Shown: one piece after another, positions 25,276 through 38,000 of the stretch
Layout: each line of letters opens with the position of its first letter
Numbering within the stretch: the first letter of the stretch is position 1
Assembly: GCA_963580455.1 (NCBI GenBank)
Contig: OY756966.1
Span: forward strand, 22,137,001-22,201,000
From: Euonymus europaeus
Taxonomy: Eukaryota; Streptophyta; Magnoliopsida; Celastrales; Celastraceae
DNA length: 64,000 nucleotides
Reading direction: 5' to 3'
Translations under genes and position numbers: made by a program
The notes under the pieces: model-generated
What the model saw: only the letters and a program-made list of their open reading frames with translations
What the model was told of the DNA's origin: nothing
Database searches by the model: none

Positions 25276-26968
25276 CGCCACTACAACTCCGACCACAGCC
25301 TCTCCTCAATTCCTAAGTCTACAGATCTACAATACAAACAAGCAACACAATCCAACCCAACCCTCAATTGAACAGTGAATATCCAGTATCAAAGTACAAA
25401 CATGCTCGTACTAAAACCCAAATTTCGATTCAAATCCAAAATCTCACTATCCGGATTTCGAGAGATTGAAACCCCAAACCGGACGTGGAACCGGAATTAT
25501 GAATTCCAGCAAAACTCTTGCCTGAAGTCCGGCGACGTCTCGAAACGAACTTCTTTCATCTTCCTTTTCAGCCCCGAAAGCTATTCTGCGCATCTCTCTC
25601 GCACGTTCATTTCTCTCTCTCTTTTATTTATATTTGTTTATTCCTATATGAATTTACCTGTACGTCCTTCTATGGTATTGGAATTAGTTGCAGTAGTAAG
25701 GGTAGTGTTGGGATCTGTAAAAGGCGGCATTATGGAATGACGTAATCGCCCTTATTTGATAAAGGAGTGCGCGGACAAAGAAAGGGCTAAGTGGTAATTT
25801 AGTGGGGGCTGGGGCCGCCAATTAAAGAAAGAGCCGTACAAAGCATAAGTGTGGAAATTCGATGCTGTCATGTTAATAGTTAATACTTGGAGATGGAGGT
25901 TTGCCAACCTGGTTTGTGAGGATGAGGAATATAAGGTGGAAGCTTCCTATTTTATAAGATCAGCCTATATATCCATATCAGTGACTATATATATACACAC
26001 TGGTCTCTAAGTCCTTTTTTGTCATTTTGTAAAAAATTCAACCAGATTGGTGATTATATTCTAGACGTAAAATGAGAAAGGAGAAGCTTAAAAGAGTGAA
26101 GTCAACCTAGTAGTTAATGGAAAATGAGATGGAGCTCGAATTATTTGAACTCAAAAGAGTTCCAATCTATATGACGGGTCATGTAAATGGGATGGGTGTT
26201 CCTACAATCGATGTATGTTGAAATGTGATCGACTTTAAATCATAACCATTAAAATGTGATAAAATGATAGACAAGTTGACATAAATGAATTATATGGATG
26301 GTTGTGATTCAATTGAAGCACACATTTCAGTTCGGAATTATTGCAGCCCATTTGTCCCGATACAGAGATGTTTAGTTTGATAAATTTTGAAAATCAAATA
26401 ATGATATCATCTCTCTTCAATTTATTCCCTTTTTCATATTCTCTTTCCAAATTATTTTCTTTAATATTTATCTCTCTTATTTAATTCAAATTAATTATAT
26501 TTCATTGTTTCTCTCTACTAAGTCTATTTTTCTATATTTATTTATTGGTTTAATTGTGAAGAACTCCTAATGCTCAATGCCGACATCATCCAAACATGAG
26601 AGATTCGAATGATTTCTCATCTAGATTTAATTTCGTGTTGATAGCTGTTGGGTTGTTTTTCCTGTTCTTGAGGTTTTGATTTTTTTCCGAGCCTCTGTTT
26701 CCTTTTATTTTGAATTCCGTGGCTATTTGTTCTGCTTTTGTCTTTCCCTTCCCTTTTACTGGTTGTTGTTGGGGCGATGGGTTTCTAAGCTACTTTGGGT
26801 TTTTGTTTGTTCTTTGTATATATTTTATTTTCAATAAAATTTCTCATATTTATAAATTCCTCAAATTTGGTGTTGGGATTTAGTGTATTAGGGCATGAGA
26901 GTGTTTCTTTTTTATGATAAATTGGTTTGATTGAGGTGTTTGACGTTTTCATGGCACATGGTGACATA
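25276..26968. other. CRWN 5' flank and AT-rich intergenic DNA
   Basis: 25276-25640 is probably the 5' UTR and promoter of the CRWN gene. It is less AT-rich, with pyrimidine tracts such as TCTCTCTCTCTTTT near 25612 (purine-rich on the gene strand). From 25900 onward AT content rises; no coding unit is visible. Confidence 0.5.
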
Positions 26969-27275
26969 TGTAATTATGTAATGAATGCATAAAATAGCTA
27001 AATTTGTAGTCTATACTCTCTATTATATTATTTGAAATGACAAATATATGTTCATGCTCCAATGAAATTTTAATTTAAACGGACAATTTAGATGACATAT
27101 ACGAAATTACATTGTTTTCAAAAACAATGTAATTAAATTATGAATGCATGAAATAACTCAATTCTTGGTGTAGACTATGTATGACATTGTTTGAAAAAAC
27201 CAGTATATGTTCTAATATCATGTCCTAATGAAATCTCACCTCAAACGAACCATTTATATAGCATATAAAAATGCT
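26969..27275. repeat. Diverged tandem repeat, about 150-160 bp unit
   Basis: Two copies align loosely: ATGAATGCATAAAATAGCT.. near 26980 and ATGAATGCATGAAATAACTC near 27140. Each is followed by a TAGTCTATACT / TAGACTATGTA segment, AATGAAATTTTAATTTAAACGG / AATGAAATCTCACCTCAAACGA and GACATATA / GCATATAA. A more degraded third copy may follow to 27350. Confidence 0.5.
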
Positions 27276-28670
27276 GAAAACTGAGTATATATGTTATACT
27301 ATCATACTGTAATAAAATATTACTTTGAATATATAATTTACATAATATATATTAATTACGTTGTTAAATAACAAAAAACCGCAATAAAAACAATTGACCA
27401 TGGATATTGTAGGAAAGAGCTTAGTTCGATATGCAATTTTTTTTGAAAATTAATATGCATTTTACACGATCAAACGTTATAAAAATTCATTTATGAAAGA
27501 AGAAAAAAGTGGGCAATGTGTTTTTTGGTTTTGCCTAAAAAAGTGAGCCATTAATAAAATTGTCATGTCATATGCCTACTTGACATTGCTATGTAGATTA
27601 CTAGATTTCAAAAAATTTGGGCTACTTTTTTCCGACCATTTAGCACAGTTGAATCATTAATATTTCCATGTTGGGTTTCGTTTATCTGTGAAAACTTATT
27701 ATTTCTTAAATTCTTCTCTTGGTTTGATCTGTATCGTTTTCATAGGTCAATTTTTGTGAAAATTATTTTGGTTTGATCTTTATTATTAAGGTTTATAAAT
27801 TGTTTATGATATGAAATTATTATATAAAATATGGTATGGGAATTCTTTTTACTTATAATACAAAGTATTGTAATCAATATATGAGCGTCTTTGTCCAGAA
27901 TCACGACTCGAAGATGATTCTTTGAGCTCCAAAATTAACACTATCACTAGTGTATAAATATGAAGGCGGATCTTCTATGATGTTTTTTCTTTCAACCCCT
28001 TAAAAAAATCCATTGCTATGAGAATTGATGGAAAAATGATGGTTTGAGGCTTTAAGCATATGCAAAAAGATTAGAGGTGCATTCATTAATTCGTCAACAA
28101 ATGTTGTCTAAGGGAAAAGTTAAACAATTAGGAAAATGGTAAAAAAGAGAATGATAGGTCACAAAAATCCGCCTAGAGAGGCGAGAAAACACACTCTTCG
28201 CCAATAAGGCAAACATAGAAAAAGATGAGTTCATAACCAACTCGTAGCATTATTTCAAAATGGTGAAAGAAGAAAAAAAAACCAAAAGCAATGAGGACCG
28301 CCATAATTCTTACTAATCAGCTTGAATTAGCTAGTGAAATTAGTCTAGGCAAAACTTAGGAGATGCCTCCACAATACATTGACAAGCCATCTACATCCAT
28401 AAGTGTTGATCTCCCCTATATTCTCGCACGATTACTACCACACTAGTAGGCGAAACCTAAACGAGCCAGACAATATTGGAGTCAAGAAAGTAAATCACAA
28501 ATATCAATCCTAAGGGCAATTAGAGAAACTGTCAGACTTAGAAATTCAGGGTTCACAAGACCTGAAACAAGATTTTAACTGTTTTTAATTCACTTTACAA
28601 GGCTCAAAATACAAAAAGCCTAAAGCCAAATATGTTCCAAAAGCAAAGTCAACTATTTTGTTTATTAATC
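27276..28670. other. AT-rich intergenic DNA, no gene seen
   Basis: Stops are dense in all frames and I recognise nothing. 28150-28480 is slightly less AT-rich but has no open frame or family similarity I can name. Confidence 0.5.
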
Positions 28671-28674
28671 ATGA

Positions 28675-29389
28675 TATAGCTTACTATGTCGTAATCTGTC
28701 ATAATCATTGAAACATAATCTGAAGCCATGGCATCATACCTGTCAACAAACAAAATACACAATGTATGGTCAATTGGGGAAACTAGCAAATTAAGGAAGC
28801 AATCATTTAAATAACCAAGTTCTATCATATTCAGAAGCTGCAGATTTTCAATGTTGGCCAAACGATTCAAGACATTGATATCTTTCCTACCATAAACCTT
28901 TGAAATGGCATCTGGAACACGCTCAAGAAAGTAACTCACAAAGTTAAATCATCAACGAGGGAGCCAAGTCACCACTTCCTTAAATTGAGTGTTAGCTAAA
29001 ATTGCATACCAAGCTCATTGGAGCATATTGAATCAAGTTGTACCATCATTGATTTTTGTGACAACATGTTTGAGTATTACCTCATCTGCAAGTATGACTT
29101 TATCTATAAAACGTTTGATATCCAAATGAAGAGAAGCTTTTGCTTCTGATTCAGATAGATTCAGGGGTAACTTTTCAATGCGATTCTTCAAAAACCTAAT
29201 TGCATTCCCCATGCTGATTGAAAGTAACTGATACTGAGTAAAGAAATCAACATAAAATCTAACTTTTGCAGGTAAGTCTCCAGAAGGAATCTTTTCTGGA
29301 GGTGTAGAGTAATCTTTAATAACCTCATGGAATGCTTGTAGAATTGCAACACAACAAGCATTGCCACCACATATATCTCTTGACATATA
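28675..29389 (-). pseudogene. eIF2B delta subunit gene fragment, deleted and broken
   Basis: The - strand segment 29389-29041 follows a CAG acceptor and encodes a recognisable eIF2B-delta stretch (RDICGGNACCVAILQAF, KDYSTPPEK, LSISMGNAIRFLKNRIEKL). At about 29040 it jumps, out of frame, to the much later QLDSICSNELG motif, losing roughly 110 residues. Then come an apparent intron (29012 to about 28920), NLQLLNMI, a second intron ending near 28742, and the C-terminal ASDYVSMIMTDYD. Retained introns mean it arose by DNA duplication and not from mRNA. The normal protein is a regulatory subunit of the eIF2 guanine-nucleotide exchange factor. Both the start and the true end are missing. Confidence 0.85.
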
Positions 29390-29459
29390 CTGTAGTCCAA
29401 TATGAAAACAAGAAACTATGAGAAAAATATACTCGTGTCTAGCCATTCACATAATTAAT

Positions 29460-30912
29460 AATGGCATATATATTTAGATCACTGTGCCCACTCTTTGTCA
29501 TTTAGCTAAAGATGTCAATCACTGCATGGCTTCCGTGAGTTCTTTGAACTGAACTAGACGATGGTAGGCTTATAGCCAATACCACATGGTTTGTGTAAGA
29601 GTCAGTCATCTTAATACTACTTTAGTAGAAATTATTGTATATAAATTTCACCAAAGGTAGATAATCCTCCCAACTACCTCTCAAAATCCATTACATATAC
29701 TCGAAGCATGTCCTCTAATATCTAAATAATCCTCTAACTTTTGCCATAACTCTCTAGATGAAACGAAAGTAGAGAAGCATAATTTTGTTCTCAATGCACA
29801 ATGATGAACAAATGCAGTAAGAAGAGTTTGTATTCAAAATAAATGTGCAAAGAGCAGTGATACATGTATGCCTTGTGTTTATATTCAAGCTAAAGAAATA
29901 AAATAAAAAAGGTGTGTTTCCACTATATTCCTCTACGCGTGATGTGAATTTGAAAGAAAATTAAATCTCTCTTAACAGTTGGCATACATGTCCAAGCACA
30001 CCTTCACCTACCAATCATCAGTTGAGTTCGCTTTTGAAAAAATCCCAGATCATCAAATGAGTGATTGGATCATATATTCGATTGATTCTAAAGCCATGCA
30101 AGAAATTTGATGTATCAGCCCCGCACAAAAAGCCTAGAAAATGGAGTATGCACTTCACAAATGATAAATAGTTGATGCGAGAAAGGGTCTTTGAGGGGTT
30201 GGATTAAAGACAATTGCGGATACAAGTTTCACCCACGGTTTATCATATCTATTGTTGCACAAACACATTGTTATCTCTGAGAGAAACTGCAATGGTTGAA
30301 GGGCCATTGAATATTTTGGGAATCATGTTTTGGTGATATAGCAAGGAAGAAAAATGTTTGTTTATGCAATGGTGGAAATATGCTTCCCATGTTTTTTGTT
30401 TGTTGATAAGAAAAAGATGAAAGAAATGAAAGAAAGAGAGTGAGGAATAAAATATGACAAGAATATCAACCAAGTTGGTGCCATTGAAAAACGAAAAAAA
30501 ATTCTACATAAAATCGAACATCCTAATATTTAGAGGGCAACAATGATTATGCTGTATTGGGAAAGTATGTTCTTATTCTTCTAGCTTTTGTCATCGCTTT
30601 CATACCAAATGATGTCATTAGCATCTAATAACTAGAGATCTTGTAGTCTAAATGTTTCAAGGTCCTTTGTATCCTCAAAATGACAAATTTAGAAAGAGTT
30701 AATCAATCAAAATTTCTAGCTAGTTCTAAAGAAGAGCTGAGGTATGGGTGGAGAAGAGAAAAATTTAGGAAATTGAATATTATACAATTTATATTTATGA
30801 AAAGATAATTTGGGAAGTTTCGGCTGTGTATTAAAAAAAATTATATTGTATTAAATAAGGGTGTGCAATGAATACAAACTCGTGGGTAAAAAATTGGCTC
30901 ACACCAATGATT
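29460..30912. other. AT-rich intergenic DNA, no gene seen
   Basis: No supported coding unit. The 74-residue - strand frame at 30249-30473 is low-complexity, with no recognised relative. Confidence 0.5.
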
Positions 30913-31633
30913 GGGTAAGGCTATTTGCGGTCCACATTTTACCGGCCACCTCTCAAAGAAATCTTAAAACGACATTTCTCTAAATACTTAACTCTCTTTC
31001 TTCATTTCCTCTCTCTTTCAAACATCCTCTATTTTTCACTTAGTGTTTTTCATTAAGACGACAAACTTTTTCGACTGCGGTGCTTCCCCCAGTTGCAAGT
31101 GCAATAGCCAAGTGATCAACCCGTAATATAATAGAGGAGGTGCTAAGAGAGTCTTTAGTCCTAATAAAGAGCAAGTAGCAAAGTTGAGTTAATGCCTCAA
31201 CCTGCTACCCTTCTGCTCCGTCAGCGTGCAATCTAGACAGAATCTTCTTTAGCCTCCCACTCTGGTGTGATGATGAAGCCAAGCCCATACTTGAAGATGG
31301 AAATAGATCGTGAAGTCCAGCCCCAAGCTTCCTCAACAGTCCTTGAAGCGCACTACTCGCAGATGTGAGATTCTGGTGCAAAATCCCAACTCCAGTACCC
31401 TTATCATTGTTATCATTGTCATCCTCATAGTGTGCAGATTCCATGTTTAAACCCAGCATTCGCTCTGCTTCCTTTTTATCGTAGATGTTCTATTTTTTGA
31501 TACATGGGGTGTGATCGAGTTTATTTGAATAAACAGACAATTGAGCTAGCTGTACTTAGTTATGAATTATTTTTAATGAGATTTTTTTAGCATTGGGGTG
31601 TGCCCGGTAAAATGTGGACTGCAGTCTTACCCC
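30913..31633. mobile_element. TIR element carrying a UPL3 gene fragment
   Basis: The left end GGGTAAGGCTATTTGCGG, then TCCACATTTTACCGG, is mirrored by the right end, whose reverse complement reads GGGGTAAGACTGCAG then TCCACATTTTACCGG. About 35 bp of TIR are visible. Flanks share ATGATT; extended to 9 bp they read CCAATGATT (30904-30912) and CCCATGATT (31631-31639), one mismatch, as expected for a Mutator-like TSD. The interior contains the UPL3-derived segment listed separately, so this looks like a Pack-TYPE element. Confidence 0.7.
31100..31459 (-). pseudogene. UPL3 (HECT E3 ligase) N-terminal fragment
   Basis: The - strand frame beginning near 31459 reads NLTSASSALQGLLRKLGAG and SSSHQSGRLKKILSRLHADG, which is characteristic of the N-terminal region of plant UPL3 (KAKTUS), preceded by an acidic Asp/Asn stretch. 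The frame meets a TAG just after the ADGAEG segment (about 31203). Family similarity then resumes (QVEALTQLC, KDSLST) to about 31100 before fading. It holds only about 120 residues of a protein normally near 1,900 and sits inside the TIR element. Non-functional. Confidence 0.88.
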
Positions 31634-31996
31634 ATGATTACTGATTAGCCGGTGAGATCAGTAATGGGTTAGAAATCAATCTGTATGAATTGGGTCGTTC
31701 ATTAATTAGCTGCATGCAGTAGTGTAGTATAGTGTGCCTGCAGGAAAAAAAGGATTAGATAGTCGCTCCTCTCCTCCTATAGGAACTCAAATGAGACTCT
31801 TGATAATTATATTGAATAATATATGAGAATGTGTATTTTTATGATTTAACTGCATTGAGATATTTGTTTTGATGATATGGATGAAGATATTTCTTAATTT
31901 TTTATAAAAAATATGTGATCTTATATTAATTGATTTTGATGTAATTTTATTAAGAAATGATAAACACTTAACGTATATAAAGTTTTTGTTAATGAA

Positions 31997-31998
<2 letters not shown>

Positions 31999-32026
<28 letters not shown>
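31999..32026. repeat. (AT)n microsatellite
   Basis: About 14 uninterrupted AT units, roughly 250 bp upstream of the small-protein start at 32271. Confidence 0.9.
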
Positions 32027-32027
<1 letters not shown>

Positions 32028-32270
32028 TATAATATGTTTTGATGACATAAATAAATGTACCTTTTATATATGTAATAGGGGTGGTCGCAATTTTCGGGGG
32101 TCTGCCCCGAGTTGCTCTGGTGTGTTTGGCTATCAGACAGACAATTTTACCCCTAGGTTTTAAAACAGCCGTGAGCTATTTCAAAGAACTGAACTTGCAA
32201 TCCTCTCTCTCAGAGATTGCGGGCGATACCTTTTTCTTGATCTGATAAGCTAGTCCACAAAATCACCAAG

Positions 32271-33688
32271 ATGATGAGCGTTGTACGGTCCAGATTGGCG
32301 ACTGTGGCCCGAGGATCCTTTTCGAAGGCGACCTTTCGCTCGGTGGCATCGAGGGACCCGATTGTTGCGTATAGTCGGGAAGCTCCGATTCGCTCTGTGA
32401 CTTCTTCGATGAACGCTACGGCGCCTGCTACCAGGTACTGGAGCAGTATGAGCCTGGGGGAGGTGAAGCAGTTCTCCAGCAGTTCTGCAAAAATTGAGGT
32501 GAAGAAGAAAATAATTATCTTATGTTTAGGTACGCAATTATATGAAATTGTTTATTGATAGGTTAGATTTTGTTTGGCAGGGACGAGTACGAGAGGTGTC
32601 TCGCTCAAAACGAATAAGTTTCCCTTTATTATATCACATAAATTACGGGATCGAAGAGATTCTGAAAGATTATGTGCACCACGAGATTACCCGAACTTGG
32701 ATCGTGATTGGTTTGAGATTGTTCTATTTAATCGTAATCAAAGATGTTTTCGTGTTTCTCTTCTTTTCTGAACAAAGCGAAGAACCTAATCGATCGTTTT
32801 TGGAACCTGGAACGACTAGTAAACAGTTGTGATAATCAAACCATGGAGGAAATGAGACGACTTGCTAATGGTAAGCTCTCTAAGAGCAAGATCTATAGTG
32901 TTAAACGGTCTTTTGCATTGCATGGTCACTAGGAAATTTAATTCGTTGCAGAGGAAGTTCCAATGCAGCTTTAAGATCAGAGAAAAATTGTTCAAGCTAG
33001 TTTAGAACCTGTGCCATGTTAAGATGCAAATGTTCCATGCAGTCTTTTAACTAACATTTTTGTAGCTGGTTTTCAATACTTGCGTCGAGGCTTCTTTTCT
33101 GTAAAAAGAAGAGCCCAGTCTAAGTTCATTAATTTCATCCCAGTGTGGATCTTCGCACGTAGTTTAAGCTCCTTGCCCTTGCAGTTTTAATTTTGAAGGC
33201 ATGGAAGATGATGGTTCCTTGTTAAAATTTTACAACTAAGTTGGATTTCACTGGTATACTTGATACACAAAACAAGATGCCTTAGGTTTGCCTAGGCTCA
33301 CAAAGTAAAGTTAAACCAAGTGATGGATCCCTTTTTGTCAGAAATTGTCCTTTGGCTATTTTGGCTCACTGATTTTATATTTACATGACGTGTTTTATTG
33401 TTATAAGCATGTTACATATTATTGCAATGTGATGTTCGACACTGTGTATCTTGTCTTTTAACTGTAGTAAGAGTCGCAGAGTTTGTATTACTATTTTTTG
33501 ACAGTAAGACACTTGTACTATCTGTTATTTCTGAAGATTTATATATTTTCATTTCACAAGTTTGGACTTAATAAATGCCTCAATGATCTTCTTTGCTATG
33601 GTCGAATTGTAATTGAATGTATTTTTATAAACTCACTGGGGGAATAGTTTGACATTTTGCAGATGATGAGTTCAGCATTGCTAAATAA
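32271..33688 (+). CDS. Short putative mitochondrial protein, exon structure tentative
   Basis: Exon 1 starts at ATG 32271. Its first 75 residues (MMSVVRSRLATVARGSFSKA.., later RYWSSMSLGEVKQFSSSSAK) are rich in R, S and A with almost no acidic residues, as in a mitochondrial presequence. The donor is either 32499 (GAG/GTGAAG) or 32530 (TTAG/GTACGC). A downstream segment ending at donor 32871 encodes MEEMRRLAN. It splices in phase to 33663, adding DDEFSIAK and a stop at 33686-33688. The acceptor of the middle exon is unclear: AG near 32777 or 32813, both needing the 32530 donor for phase. GC content rises sharply in exon 1. I do not recognise the family. Final length would be roughly 110-120 residues. 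Confidence 0.55.
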
Positions 33689-35019
33689 GATATGAGCAGG
33701 TTCTTAGCCGGTGACTGACAGTTGCAGCTGCTAGTATTAGTAGTTGGAGACTTGGACAAGGACATGAATAATTATGGATTTTATGAACTAGGGGATGTTC
33801 CCTAGTTTGGTATTGGTTATGTATTGCTTGAGTTTAATTTGACTTGTATACTTTATGCCTTTCATGGATTTTATGAATGTATTGTTGGAATCTATTCTCA
33901 TCTATTTGATTGTTAAATTTGAAGTGGTATGGAGTCTTACGTTTTTTATCGGTGACATGATCAAGTCTCAAGCATTGAAGCGTTAGGCTGTTCTTCTTGA
34001 AAGTCCGATATGTCTTTATACAGTCGATTTTTGATTTTGATTTTGATTTTGAGGTATCAACAAATATATATGGTCCCTCTAGGATTCCATGTTGCTAGGA
34101 ATCATGATGAAGGGTCTGGTATCGGTGTGCTCCTTTTTTGATAGCCTTGCCTACAGGAAAGACGATGGTATTGCACGTTTTGAAGTTAGAGTTGATTTCA
34201 GGAACCATAAGACAGAGAATCGCGATGGAGGTAGCTGCTACGGCACACACCAATGCTGCAGTCCTCCATGAACTGCACAAGCAGCTAAACTGATAGAGAT
34301 CATCGACTTAAGTTGTTTCCGAGATCAAGAGGGATATGATATCTCGTGGAAGTTCACTCCAATCTGCAGCCATACTATAATCAATTCAAGCATGATTAAT
34401 AAGAATGGATGGAGAAACTAGCAATTTCTGCGGAGAAACTGAGATTGGCTGCTGCTTCTTTTATGCTAGTACGACAATTCATACTTCTCGGGTGGATAAA
34501 AGAACAAACAAATCATATTTTGGGAAACTACCTTTCCATAATCAATAGGTTTCCCCTTTAAGGACTACATATCTTAATATTGCTCGACTCTTTCAATAAT
34601 GCAATTCATGCTATCGAGTTTCATTCAGGCTTTTGATCATTGTATTTCTTTTGTACTCGAAGTAGATTGTTACTTGCTGCTACATTCAAACTGCAGTTAA
34701 CATAAATCAAAATTGTTCAATTGTTATCACACCCTACTTCCATCTCAATCTGTTTAAACATTCACGTTCATATAACGAGGGCCAAAAACTCACGGCACAT
34801 TGCGTTCAAGAACATCAGGATTCACAGTAAATTAAGCAATCATTAGAGTAATGAAAATATTGCGTCTCTCCTCATAACAATTATACAGGGCCAAAGACAA
34901 GGCATTAAGCTTTCATTTGTGCAACCGAATGTTCAAACGAAGCATCATGGTAATTGACCTTAGCATCACTGGAAGAAATTTCTTGTGTCACTATTACCAG
35001 CCGGTCTGTCAGTCCTACC
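33689..35019. other. Convergent 3' flanks of two genes
   Basis: This lies between the small + strand gene and the stop codon of the - strand ILP1 gene and should hold both 3' UTRs. A (GATTTT)n run is at about 34028-34050. Two short opposing frames at 34089-34280 overlap each other and look accidental. Confidence 0.5.
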
Positions 35020-38000
35020 TCACAAAGCTTCCTTAAGACGGAAGTTCCTAGCTACCTCCCTAGCCTTGTCGTATTCATTCAACTCAACTAACAACTTCTT
35101 CAATCTACGGGCAAGTCCCCCAGTCTCATTCTCAGTCAAGCCTAAAACATGCCTTTTCTCCAGTGTCTTTCCAAGTGAGAGCACATAATCCACCAGCGTT
35201 TGCAACTTGCCACTGTACAATGTAAGCGGATGATCAAATTATCAAAACACTAGGTTCAAAGAAAAAATAAAACAGGACACGGGAAACTCAAAAGAAAAAT
35301 ATTCGGTCTGCAATAAGATTCAAACCAAGTTTAGGAAGGTACTTCAACCTGGCACCCTTTTTCGTAATTGTTTTAACCCCAATATTTTACCTCTAGTTTT
35401 AACTTTTAATCAAATATACCAGTGCAGCTTAGTATCTTTTCCCCATGATGTTCATGAATCCCCAGAAAGGATACTTAGACCAACAGCAAACTTATTAGAC
35501 AAGTACAAAGAGAGAGAGACATTCCAATCAATTTTGTAAGCATATGTTATTGTCATCCACCACAGTGACAAATAGACAGCCAAGGTTCCACAATCTCTCT
35601 AAGTTAGCTAATAGACTACCTCCTAAAACTGTTCAATTGCGATGTATTCTTAGTTAACTGTGTTCGCTAAAAGTTTTTGGATCCACAAAACAATCACAAA
35701 CCATGCATGCAACCAACAAACTTTAAGTCTTTAATGGAAAGCCAATAGTCTGCAGAAGTGGCGAAAAATTAGGATAACCCGAACATTGAAGAAAAATAAA
35801 TTAGGAAGACAAATCTAGCTTGCAACTGTGAAAATATTGATATTTCCTCATTGTCATATTCTTAATATAAAATCAAATAATTAGCATCAACATTAATTAC
35901 TGTAACAAGCAATATGAATATTATGCAATAACAAGGGCCTATCCAATAGTACTACAACACTACAGTAACTGATGACTGAAGAAGACCTTAAGTGTGCTTT
36001 TCAGTTTTTCCTGATGTTTTGTGTGTGATGAAAGAGCATTCACATCAGTATCTCTAAACAAATTCTTTATTTTTACTCAAATGACACTTTGACAATTTAC
36101 AGAATCTCTATCCAACAACAATTGCATAAGTATCTCTACTCAAAGTCTCAATCTCCATATCATTAAAATATTACTTTTCTATTCTTTTAATTATTTGTTT
36201 GTATTAAACTATTAAAAGATAAAATTCTCCAAAACCACCACCAGCTCCTCCTCATCCCCTCCACTGCCGCCTGAAATCCCGTGTTCTCTCTCCCTCATCA
36301 AGAACCCAGTTTCCCCTCCTTCACCAAACCAGCCCGTGAATGATAACAAAGTTGTGATCCATCTACATGAATCTATTCAACAACAACAACACTGATTCCA
36401 CCAACTAAAACCCCAATTGATCTCCAATATTCCGATCAATTGGCCCAAAATCGGATGCGAATATGGCACATTGTGTTTGGAGATGGAGAGATAGAGTTTC
36501 GAGATGGTGAGAGAGATCGGAGACAGCTCAGAAACAAAGACGTAAGAGACAGCTCGGAGGCGGAGAGAGACTTCTTGGAGACGAGATATCTCGAAGACAG
36601 ATAGAAGAAAGAGAAAGTAGCATTAATATTCGAATATTTTTTGAAGTCCAGATTACCTTTTTGTGCGTTGGAAGTAACGCATATTGTAAAAGATTCTCAA
36701 TTATGCAGATATTTAACAGATACTGATGTACGGGCTAATTTGAACAAATCTGTATTTTTTATAAACTATTTCACATACAGATCCATGCTTAGAGATGATA
36801 CTGATGTGAATGCTCTAAGACCATTCCATGTGGCTCAAATCTCCAAAAATTAAAATTTCCAAAACTGTTCAAACTTGGCATTTATTCGCATAAACTATCA
36901 CATCATGCAGCTGACGTGGTAAGTTGGTGAACCAGTTAACACTAACCCTTAGCTTATACCATCCACATCAGGAAGCAGATTAAAAGTATCAACAAAAGCC
37001 AGACTAACTTATGAGTTTTTATGATAAGAGCAACCAGGCAAATTTCAGATATCATAAGTAATTTGGAGCCTGCCAAATTTAGATATTATTCTTACCTGCG
37101 GCTTCCCGTGACACTTGGGCCTGACCACACCCCAGACAGAGAATCAACAAGTCGTTCAGTTCTTGTAATAGCATCATGAATATTATGTGCAATACTTCGA
37201 ACATGAGGAAGAACTTTCCCACACAACAGCTCATCCAGAGCAAGCTTCTCAATAACTGGCAATGCCAGGACATCTTTCCACAAGCAGATATTTTTCATCA
37301 AGCGAACAGACATTCCAAATCGATATGCTGCAACTCGTGCTGAACTTGGCACAGCCTTAAATACAAGTGGGCTCCATGTTGGTACCTAATAATTGAAAAA
37401 GACGAAAAAAAAAAACAGAAAAGAAATCAAGTTCTTCAAAAAATTTAAAATAATACAATTCAAGGAAAACTAAAAGTGCATGTGCTGATGTGCTTACATG
37501 TTTCAGAGAAGTAGAAAGGCCAATAGTTTTACAGTTCAAAACTCATACCGTGATATTTGCAACGGCAACAGCCAGTCGAGTACGAATTGCTCCTAGTAAT
37601 TCAGAAAGAGCCTCACTAGACGCTGGAACATAATTTGTTACCAAGCTTGTGGCGGATACAGCATTCCTTGTCTCTCGTATGCTAAGCATGTCCCAACAAT
37701 GCACTATTTGATGATGTAAAATAGGAACTGCGACCTTTTCCACTAATCCAGGAATGAGATTAGCATCAGCATCATCAGGAGTGAAATCACTTCCATCTTC
37801 TGCCGTACCATAGTCAAATAGCAAAGAATGCCTGAAAAGGAGGAGAATATATAAATGGAGAGTTAGGCAATCAGTCTTTGCAGTTATATCTACAAAACTC
37901 CGTGTGTGAGCAAAGATAATATAAAGAAGGCACAGAAGCATATAAAAACAAATATTAGTAAAATGAACACAATAGTGGTCACGAACCACTTCATATCAAA

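Noticed and set aside
34095..34280. Short - strand frame with a hydrophobic stretch
   Set aside because: No ATG-supported homologue, it overlaps an equally open opposite frame and lies in gene 3' flanks.
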